The translations under genes were made by a program, and so were the position numbers. The notes beneath the pieces were generated by a model, which saw nothing but the letters and a program-made list of their open reading frames with translations, had not been told where the DNA came from and did not search any database. Positions 1 to 5,086 of a stretch of 5,086 nt of DNA are shown here, piece after piece. Every line of letters begins with the position of its first letter. Within the stretch, counting starts at the first letter, position 1. Source of the stretch: Chitinophagales bacterium (GTDB taxonomy: Bacteria > Bacteroidota > Bacteroidia > Chitinophagales > UBA10324); assembly GCA_026786335.1 (NCBI GenBank), contig JAJAYG010000266.1, positions 1-5,086 on the forward strand. The letters run 5' to 3'.

Positions 1-396
1 GGGTAATGCTTTTCTAACTACCTCAGGAAAATCAGAACCGAATACTCTTGAAAGCCAGTAGAGATATTCGCGATAATGCTGATTAGAAACTTCGGTTTGA
101 TCCATGTAAAATGAAGCAATGGTCATTTTTCTTGGAACGTTATCATAATCATAAGTAACATTTTGCTCAGTATTGCCTGCAACATAAGAACCGCCGATTA
201 CCAACTGAAGGTTTGGTCCGGTTTCTTGCCCCGGATAATCATGCACTTCAAAACCACCCCACTTGGTATCGTTATAATTCCAACCGGTAGCCATTGATTT
301 GTCTTTACCATGAAAGATACAGGAATTTAAAAGCATTAAGCCTGTGACTCCGGTAAAAAGCAACAAGCTTTTCATCATATTATTATTGTTAGGCAT
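1..396 (-). CDS. gldJ: T9SS/gliding motility lipoprotein GldJ, N-terminal part (cut by window start)
   Basis: The first 132 codons of a GldJ-like lipoprotein are visible; family members run to roughly 550 residues, so most of the gene lies outside the window. A lipoprotein signal peptide ends in a lipobox (LLNSC, Cys26), predicting a lipid-anchored protein on the periplasmic side of the outer membrane. A TGWNYND...GGFE segment (about residues 37-50) follows, then the start of a formylglycine-generating-enzyme-like (FGE-sulfatase) fold (LVIGGSYV from residue 65; VTYDYDNVPRKMT, 80-92; SFYMDQTEVSN, 95-105). The YDYDNVPR and YLYWLSRVFG segments point to GldJ rather than its paralogue GldK. GldJ is needed for gliding and supports the GldK ring. 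I used the longest ATG start; two in-frame ATGs at 378 and 375, preceded by AACAATAATAAT, would give a more usual signal peptide (Cys20 or Cys19) and may be the real start. The gene lies 138 bases after the PorP/SprF gene on the same strand, so co-transcription or an own promoter are both possible. Confidence 0.85.
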   Translation of the reverse strand, partial: MPNNNNMMKSLLLFTGVTGLMLLNSCIFHGKDKSMATGWNYNDTKWGGFEVHDYPGQETGPNLQLVIGGSYVAGNTEQNVTYDYDNVPRKMTIASFYMDQTEVSNQHYREYLYWLSRVFGSDFPEVVRKALP

Positions 397-433
397 TGTA
401 TAAGAAGATTGAGTTTCAAAAAATAGGTAAACG

Positions 434-441
434 CAAATGTA
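434..441 (-). promoter_or_regulatory. candidate Bacteroidota -7 promoter element for gldJ
   Basis: Read on the minus strand, TACATTTG matches all six fixed bases of the Bacteroidota sigma-70 -7 element TAnnTTTG. Transcription would start near base 428, giving a leader of about 30 to 50 bases before the possible gldJ starts. No clear TTG/TTTG -33 element lies at the expected distance upstream, so this is a half-supported promoter. If real, it would let gldJ be expressed independently of the PorP/SprF gene. Confidence 0.4.
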
Positions 442-450
442 AATTTTTTA

Positions 451-475
451 TTTCAATGAAGAATGAAAATTGAAA
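451..475. repeat. AT-rich inverted repeat between the PorP/SprF gene and gldJ
   Basis: TTTCAAT (451-457) and ATTGAAA (469-475) are perfect 7-base inverted arms around an 11-base spacer. On the minus-strand transcript the structure lies about 60 bases past the PorP/SprF stop and just upstream of the candidate gldJ -7 element, overlapping where a -33 box should be. Only one G-C pair is present and no clean U-tract follows on that strand, so a strong intrinsic terminator is unlikely. A weak hairpin, an operator, or chance in AT-rich DNA are the alternatives. Confidence 0.3.
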
Positions 476-534
476 AAAGTGGTATGTTTTGAAGCGTAAG
501 CAATTTCTTTATTCGAAATGAAAGGATGTTTGTT

Positions 535-1530
535 TCAAAAAATATCGGGGCAATCAGTAAATCTTCCTCTTTGTTTCTTGTATTTTATTTTTTTTGAGTC
601 ATGTAAATTCACCATCAGGGATAATTCATGTGTTCCGGCGGAACCTGATAATGATGAAATGTTTGCATCGAAACTGTAACCAAATTTAAATACTCCTTTT
701 TTTATCCCTGTCATCAATATGAAAGCATCGGCATTCGCAAAGGTTGTTCGGTAATAGAAACCGCTATATAAAACGCCTACACCAAAAATAAATCCTGCAT
801 TCAGTTGATTGAAATTTGCTTGTTGAGCAAACATTAAATTAGGTGTAAAATAAACCGGGTTGCTTAACTTGTTTTTATTGGAATGAAATTCAAATCCCGC
901 ATTAAGCCCCCACCTTATTGGCAATGAACTGCTTTGCAAGGTGATAAAAGATTCATCGGGCTGTGTAATATGTTTGATAGTAAATCCGCCAAAAAATTTT
1001 CTTGTATAGATCAAAGCACCAAATCCAAAATCGGCAAACGTTTGAGAACTAACATCAGGCATATCTGCCGATCCGGTAGAAATAATTGTTCCGTCGAGAG
1101 GATTAATGTTCTCATTAAAAACCAATCGGTTAACATCAATTCTTTTTTGAACCACTGAAATTTGAGCACCTGCATTTAATGCAAAGCTTCGGCTTAAATT
1201 AATTTGGTAGGCATAACTGCCATTTATAGAATTGCCGATGTATAAACCATTTGCTTGCCTGTCACTTACAACTGAAAATCCAATGCCTCCGTTTAAATCA
1301 TTCACTTGTTGATCATAAGATGCGGCATAAGAGATATAGGCATTTCCTAAACCAGCCCATTGATTTCTGTAATTTAGAATGAATCGCGGCCCCAGGTTAA
1401 CACCGGTAAAGGCAGGGTTCAAATAAGTAGGTGCGTTTAAAAATTGACTGAATTCTAAATCCTGAGCAACCAATATTATTGGAGCATTCAAAAGAAATAG
1501 TAATATTGCAGTCAACTTTATTTTCTTCAC
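535..1530 (-). CDS. PorP/SprF family type IX secretion system outer-membrane protein
   Basis: A complete 331-residue protein. Residues 1-22 form a signal peptide (KK start, hydrophobic stretch, cleavage likely after LVA before Q23). The mature start carries the family signature DLEFSQF (24-30) and PTYLNPAFTG (34-43). The rest alternates polar and aromatic or hydrophobic residues with many Gly, as in an outer-membrane beta-barrel; the length fits the roughly 300-350 residues usual for the family. It ends in a basic stretch (KKIKYKKQRGRF) and a CPDIF tail with Cys327. PorP of Porphyromonas and SprF of Flavobacterium are outer-membrane T9SS components; SprF is needed for the adhesin SprB. Genomes often hold several paralogues, so the exact partner is not clear and no symbol is given. 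The start codon is GTG; an in-frame TAA lies five codons upstream and no ATG intervenes, and the signal peptide begins right here, so this start is well supported. It reads toward gldJ and away from porU. Confidence 0.93.
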   Translation of the reverse strand: MKKIKLTAILLFLLNAPIILVAQDLEFSQFLNAPTYLNPAFTGVNLGPRFILNYRNQWAGLGNAYISYAASYDQQVNDLNGGIGFSVVSDRQANGLYIGNSINGSYAYQINLSRSFALNAGAQISVVQKRIDVNRLVFNENINPLDGTIISTGSADMPDVSSQTFADFGFGALIYTRKFFGGFTIKHITQPDESFITLQSSSLPIRWGLNAGFEFHSNKNKLSNPVYFTPNLMFAQQANFNQLNAGFIFGVGVLYSGFYYRTTFANADAFILMTGIKKGVFKFGYSFDANISSLSGSAGTHELSLMVNLHDSKKIKYKKQRGRFTDCPDIF

Positions 1531-1545
1531 GCTAATCGAAAGTTA

Positions 1546-1580
1546 TTTGTAATTTTAAATTTCTACACAAAATATATTAG
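1546..1580 (+). promoter_or_regulatory. candidate porU promoter (TTTG-N23-TATATTAG)
   Basis: TTTG at 1546-1549 and TATATTAG at 1573-1580 resemble the Bacteroidota -33 (TTTG) and -7 (TAnnTTTG) elements, with one mismatch in the -7 box and a spacing at the long end of the usual range. Transcription would begin near base 1586, leaving a leader of about 54 bases before porU, with the palindrome at 1588-1602 at its very 5' end. This is pattern matching in AT-rich DNA and only tentative. Confidence 0.3.
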
Positions 1581-1604
1581 TGGAGAGGTCGTTATAAACG
1601 ACAA
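1568..1604 (-). promoter_or_regulatory. weak candidate promoter for the PorP/SprF gene
   Basis: On the minus strand a TTG (1604-1602) and TATATTTTG (1576-1568) resemble -33 and -7 elements, but the -7 box has one extra base compared with TAnnTTTG and the spacing of 25 bases is long. It overlaps the candidate porU promoter and spans the palindrome. It is listed because a promoter for this gene must lie in or beyond this region, and no better match is present. Confidence 0.2.
1588..1602. repeat. perfect palindrome (6-base arms, 3-base centre) in the divergent control region
   Basis: GTCGTT (1588-1593) and AACGAC (1597-1602) are exact reverse complements around ATA. The site lies 37 bases before the porU start and 57 bases before the PorP/SprF start. 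It is the most GC-rich element in an otherwise AT-rich gap, which makes chance less likely. It could be a binding site for a dimeric regulator acting on both genes, or a short stem-loop at the 5' end of the porU mRNA. TTTT follows shortly after on the plus strand, but no gene ends here, so a terminator role has no obvious purpose. Confidence 0.5.
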
Positions 1605-1639
1605 TTTTACCAAATCATTTTTTAATAAACCTGTTAGCC

Positions 1640-4600
1640 ATGAGAAAAATTTCTTTCTTGCTATTGTTATGCATACCATGCTTTACTGCCTTTGCGCAAC
1701 AAGTAACCTCAACGCAAAAAAATCTTATTTGGTCTGATACGCTGCGCAAAATTGAATTTTCAGATTTTAATATGCATGCCACTCAATATTTTAAAGGTGC
1801 AGCTTATGACGAAGCGCAATTCGACTTTCTCCCATATTTTTTTCAAACCATGGCGTTACCAAATGATGGTGATCTTACCATTGTGCTTACTGATGAAACG
1901 TATGCTGCGCTTAAAGATCAACCGGGAAGATCAATCTCAATTTCTGATAACAAGATTCAAAGCACTCCAATAGTTAAAGTTGGAAAAGGTTATCAAAGAG
2001 GAAAATCTTACGCAAATATTTCTATTCTTCCTTTTAGAAAAAATAATGCAACCGGCGAAATTGAAAAGCTCATTTCATTTAAATACCAGATTAATATTAC
2101 TCAAACCTTTTCTGCAAACACCAGAGGTGATAGTTACTCGGCACAATCAGTTTTAGCAACCGGTAACTGGTATAAGATTGCAGTAACGAATGATGGGGTG
2201 TATAAAATCACAAAATCATTTCTTCAAGACCTTGGAATTGATGTAGGTTCACTTGACCCGAGAAATATAAGAGTGTATGGCAATGGTGGTGGTATGTTGC
2301 CCGAAGCAAATGCAACTTTCCGTTACGATGATTTGCATGAAGATCCCATTTACGTTGCAGGTGAAAGTGACGGCAGGTTTGATGATGGTGATTATGTTTT
2401 GTTTTATGGAATGGCTGCTGATCGTTGGAGATTAGATGCAACAACAAAAAAATTTGTGCATACCAGAAATCTATTTACCGACTCTGCTTTCTATTTTATT
2501 AATACTGATTTAGGTGCTGGAAAAAGAATTGCAAATCGTGGTGCCGATGCAGGATCACCAAATTATTTTGTAAGCACTTTTGATGACCATGCATTACACG
2601 AAGTTGATCTTGAGAATTTTCTTTTTAGCGGCCGTGCCTGGTATGGTGAAGCTTTTGAGTTTGAGACAACACAGTCTTTTCCTTTTTCAATGCCATCGCT
2701 GGTTACCTCAACCCCAGTGAGTGTGGTGGTTTCTTTTTTAGCAAAGAGTATTTATGCTTCTAATACTGTTAATGTTTCAAACAACGGACTACAATTTACC
2801 ACAGCTTCTATTGATAAAATTTGTTCAGACTATACCTGTCCGGTTGGAAATGAAAAATCTATGAGCGGAAGTTTTACTTCAACATCACCTTCGTTCAATA
2901 TTGATATTCAATTTGTACGCAATGCAGATGATGCACAAGGCTGGCTTAATTACATTGAAGTAAATGCACAACGCAACTTAACATGGTCGGGTTTGCAAAC
3001 AAATTTCAGAAGCATAGGTGCAACGGTAGTTGATAATGTTTCGCAGTTTACCATCGACAATGCAAACAGCTCAATTTTAGTTTGGGATGTAACTGATCCG
3101 GTAAATCCACAATCGCAAATTGCAACACTTAATGGATCGCAACTTCAGTTCACAACAAAAACTGATACGCTGCGCGAGTATGTGATGTTTATTAATTCTG
3201 AAGGATACACGCCAACGGCAATAGGAAAAATAAACAACCAGAATTTGCACGGATTAGCTGCGGCAGATTTAATTATTGTTACCCCTTCATTCTTAAACAG
3301 CCAGGCGCAAGACCTTGCAAATTTTCATATTTCGAATGATGGAATATCTTCAATGGTGGTAAATATTGATCAATTGTACAATGAGTTTTCTTCGGGCAAC
3401 CCCGACATGACAGCGATAAGAGATTTTGTTAGAATGTTATACAAGCGTGCAAATGGTGATACGGTTACCATGCCTAAATACTTGCTTATGTTTGGTGATG
3501 GCTCTTATGATAATAAAGGGATTGATGTGGCAACTAAAGGCGTGTTGCCAACTTATCAAAGTGCAAGCTCATTAAGCCCCACGAGTTCATTTGTATCGGA
3601 TGACTACTATGCTTTTTTAGATGACAATGAAGGAGGTAACATTCTTGACATAAATGCAAAGATGGATATTGCAATTGGTCGGCTGCCGGTTAATGACGTA
3701 GCGCAAGCAACTGACGTAATCAACAAAATAAAAATCTATGAATCTCCCCAGTCATTCGGTAACTGGCGCAACGTTATAACTTTTGTTGACGATGATCAGG
3801 ATAATGATGTGCACGTTGATGACTGCGATGAAATTGCACAAGAAGTAAGCACAACCTATCCCGTTTATAATATTGACAAAATATACCTCGATGCGTATCA
3901 GCAAATTTCAGTTCCCGGCGGAACACGCTACCCCGATGTAAATGTTGCAATCAACAATCGCATTTGTTCAGGAACTTTGTTGATGAATTATGTAGGGCAT
4001 GGCGGTGTAGGTGGTTGGGCACATGAACGTGTATTGAGTATTAATGAGATAAACAGTTATACCAACCTTTATAAATTACCGGTATTTGTAACGGCCACTT
4101 GTGAGTTTAGTAAATATGACGAACCATCAATTACATCTGCAGGCGAATCTCTTTTATTAAATGCAGGTGGCGGTGCCATTGCGATGATCACTACGGTACG
4201 GCTTGTTTATTCTTCAGCAAATAAATTAATGAATGAAGCTTTTATGACAAACGTATTTGTTCCCGATGCTAACGGAATTGTTCCCCCGATCGGTGAAGTT
4301 TTGCGCCAGGCAAAAAACAGTATCAGTGGTGACGTAAATAATCGGAAGTTTACTTTACTCGGTGATCCTGCCATTAGAATGGCAAATCCTGAATTTAATG
4401 TAAACACTACTTCCATTAATGGCCATGTGATCAATGGAGCAATAACCGATACTTTAAAAGCGTTACAGAAAATAACGATTGCAGGTACCGTGAATGATAT
4501 TGAAGGAAATATTATGACTGATTTTAACGGAACACTTTATCCAACAATTTATGATAAGTTTCAAAACTATCAAACATTAAAAAATGATGCTGATAGTAAA

Positions 4601-5086
4601 GTCAAAAATTTTCTATTGCAAAAAAATGTGATTTATAATGGTAAAGCAAGCGTAAAGAATGGCGCATTTACTTTTTCATTCATAGTACCTAAAGATATCT
4701 CCTACTTATATGGGAAAGGAAAACTTAGTTACTATGCCGATAACGGAACCGTTGATGCTCATGGCTACAGAAATGATGTAACCATTGGTGGAATTTCTGA
4801 TACAAGTGAAGTTGACCTTAATGGCCCGCAGGTAAAAGTTTTTATGAATGATGAAAAATTTGTGCAGGGTGGAATTACCAATACCGACCCAAACATACTT
4901 GTAAGACTGTTTGATTCAAGTGGTGTAAATACGGTAGGTACAGGAATAGGTCATGATATTGCCGGCACTTTAGACAACGATCAAAAAAATATTTTAGTGA
5001 TGAACGAATTTTATTCTTCCGATCTCGACAGTTACACATCGGGTGAGGTGCGCTACCCGCTAACGAACCTTGCCGAAGGATATCAC
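1640..5086 (+). CDS. porU: Type IX secretion system sortase PorU, C25 cysteine peptidase (C-terminus beyond window)
   Basis: An uninterrupted frame of 1149 codons runs to the window end. PorU is the surface protease that cleaves the C-terminal sorting domain from T9SS cargo and, in Porphyromonas, joins the cargo to anionic lipopolysaccharide. Residues 1-19 are a signal peptide (cleavage likely after AFA, before QQ). An N-terminal region holds the family hallmark GNWYKIAVTNDGVYKIT (175-191) and LDPRNIRVYGNGG. Beta-rich sequence follows to about residue 580. The C25 (gingipain-type) peptidase domain spans about 580-915: YLLMFGDGSYD (614-624), DIAIGRLPV, NYVGHGG...WAHE with the catalytic His787, TATCEFSKYDEP with the nucleophile Cys821, and the closing FTLLGDPAIR (904-913). 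Immunoglobulin-like C-terminal sequence follows; the last visible GEVRYPLTNLAEGYH resembles the segment before the final beta-domain, so roughly 100 residues are probably missing. ATG 1640 is chosen because the signal peptide starts there; no Shine-Dalgarno is seen, as is normal in this phylum. porV is commonly the next gene but is not visible here. Confidence 0.96.
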   Translation, partial: MRKISFLLLLCIPCFTAFAQQVTSTQKNLIWSDTLRKIEFSDFNMHATQYFKGAAYDEAQFDFLPYFFQTMALPNDGDLTIVLTDETYAALKDQPGRSISISDNKIQSTPIVKVGKGYQRGKSYANISILPFRKNNATGEIEKLISFKYQINITQTFSANTRGDSYSAQSVLATGNWYKIAVTNDGVYKITKSFLQDLGIDVGSLDPRNIRVYGNGGGMLPEANATFRYDDLHEDPIYVAGESDGRFDDGDYVLFYGMAADRWRLDATTKKFVHTRNLFTDSAFYFINTDLGAGKRIANRGADAGSPNYFVSTFDDHALHEVDLENFLFSGRAWYGEAFEFETTQSFPFSMPSLVTSTPVSVVVSFLAKSIYASNTVNVSNNGLQFTTASIDKICSDYTCPVGNEKSMSGSFTSTSPSFNIDIQFVRNADDAQGWLNYIEVNAQRNLTWSGLQTNFRSIGATVVDNVSQFTIDNANSSILVWDVTDPVNPQSQIATLNGSQLQFTTKTDTLREYVMFINSEGYTPTAIGKINNQNLHGLAAADLIIVTPSFLNSQAQDLANFHISNDGISSMVVNIDQLYNEFSSGNPDMTAIRDFVRMLYKRANGDTVTMPKYLLMFGDGSYDNKGIDVATKGVLPTYQSASSLSPTSSFVSDDYYAFLDDNEGGNILDINAKMDIAIGRLPVNDVAQATDVINKIKIYESPQSFGNWRNVITFVDDDQDNDVHVDDCDEIAQEVSTTYPVYNIDKIYLDAYQQISVPGGTRYPDVNVAINNRICSGTLLMNYVGHGGVGGWAHERVLSINEINSYTNLYKLPVFVTATCEFSKYDEPSITSAGESLLLNAGGGAIAMITTVRLVYSSANKLMNEAFMTNVFVPDANGIVPPIGEVLRQAKNSISGDVNNRKFTLLGDPAIRMANPEFNVNTTSINGHVINGAITDTLKALQKITIAGTVNDIEGNIMTDFNGTLYPTIYDKFQNYQTLKNDADSKVKNFLLQKNVIYNGKASVKNGAFTFSFIVPKDISYLYGKGKLSYYADNGTVDAHGYRNDVTIGGISDTSEVDLNGPQVKVFMNDEKFVQGGITNTDPNILVRLFDSSGVNTVGTGIGHDIAGTLDNDQKNILVMNEFYSSDLDSYTSGEVRYPLTNLAEGYH

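Noticed and set aside
500..530. Possible terminator hairpin after the PorP/SprF stop (ATTTC/GAAAT arms)
   Set aside because: The stem is only five bases with a single G-C pair and is not followed by a U-tract on the minus strand.
934..1158. Plus-strand open frame of 74 codons
   Set aside because: It lies wholly antisense to the PorP/SprF gene, has no recognisable domain or signal, and is explained by the composition of the real gene.
1588..1610. Intrinsic terminator at the GTCGTT/AACGAC palindrome
   Set aside because: No gene ends toward it on either strand, the stem is short, and the T-run is brief; a regulatory or 5' leader role fits better.
1752..1973. Plus-strand open frame of 73 codons
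   Set aside because: It is out of frame inside porU, whose own frame gives a clear family protein across the same bases.
2208..2447. Minus-strand open frame of 79 codons, rich in His
   Set aside because: The His-rich content is the antisense reading of Asp/Gly/Asn-rich porU codons (gat, ggt, atg); no support for a separate gene.
1734..3175. 14-base exact direct repeat (ctgatacgctgcgc at 1734-1747 and 3162-3175)
   Set aside because: Both copies are in the porU frame and encode (S/T)DTLR; with no flanking similarity this looks like coincidence of codon use, not a mobile or recombination site.
4207..4434. Minus-strand open frame of 75 codons
   Set aside because: Antisense to the porU peptidase domain just after the catalytic Cys; no independent evidence.
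1..5086. CRISPR array, tRNA/rRNA, insertion sequence or phage attachment site
   Set aside because: No tandem direct repeats, RNA-gene-like sequence, transposase motifs or terminal repeats were seen; the window is filled by three core T9SS genes.

Overview
This is chromosomal DNA from a member of the Bacteroidota, carrying core genes of the type IX secretion system (T9SS) and gliding machinery. The evidence is protein content (GldJ-type lipoprotein, PorP/SprF outer-membrane protein, PorU C25-family signal peptidase), AT-rich intergenic DNA, starts without Shine-Dalgarno sequences, and promoter-like elements of the Bacteroidota TAnnTTTG type. The class or genus cannot be fixed from this window.

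Layout: bases 1-396 (minus strand) hold the first 132 codons of gldJ, cut off by the window start. Bases 397-534 are an intergenic gap with a TAnnTTTG-type element and an AT-rich inverted repeat. Bases 535-1530 (minus) are a complete PorP/SprF family gene with a GTG start. Bases 1531-1639 are a short divergent intergenic region with a perfect 6+3+6 palindrome and possible back-to-back promoters. Bases 1640-5086 (plus) are the first 1149 codons of porU, open to the window end and missing only its C-terminal part. Essentially all of the window is accounted for, and no stretch over 300 bases lacks a gene.

The genes fit one job. PorP/SprF proteins are outer-membrane components that work with T9SS cargo and the periplasmic ring. 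GldJ is a periplasm-facing outer-membrane lipoprotein needed for gliding and T9SS function. PorU is the surface cysteine protease that removes C-terminal sorting domains from secreted cargo and attaches it to the cell surface. In Flavobacterium gldJ and porU are adjacent. Here they are also close, but a PorP/SprF gene lies between them and the two arms point away from each other, so they would be driven from a shared 109-base region.

No previously undescribed system is visible. The observations worth checking are the rearranged gldJ/porP/porU arrangement, the palindrome in the shared control region, the GTG start of the PorP gene, and an Asp-rich loop in the PorU protease domain.
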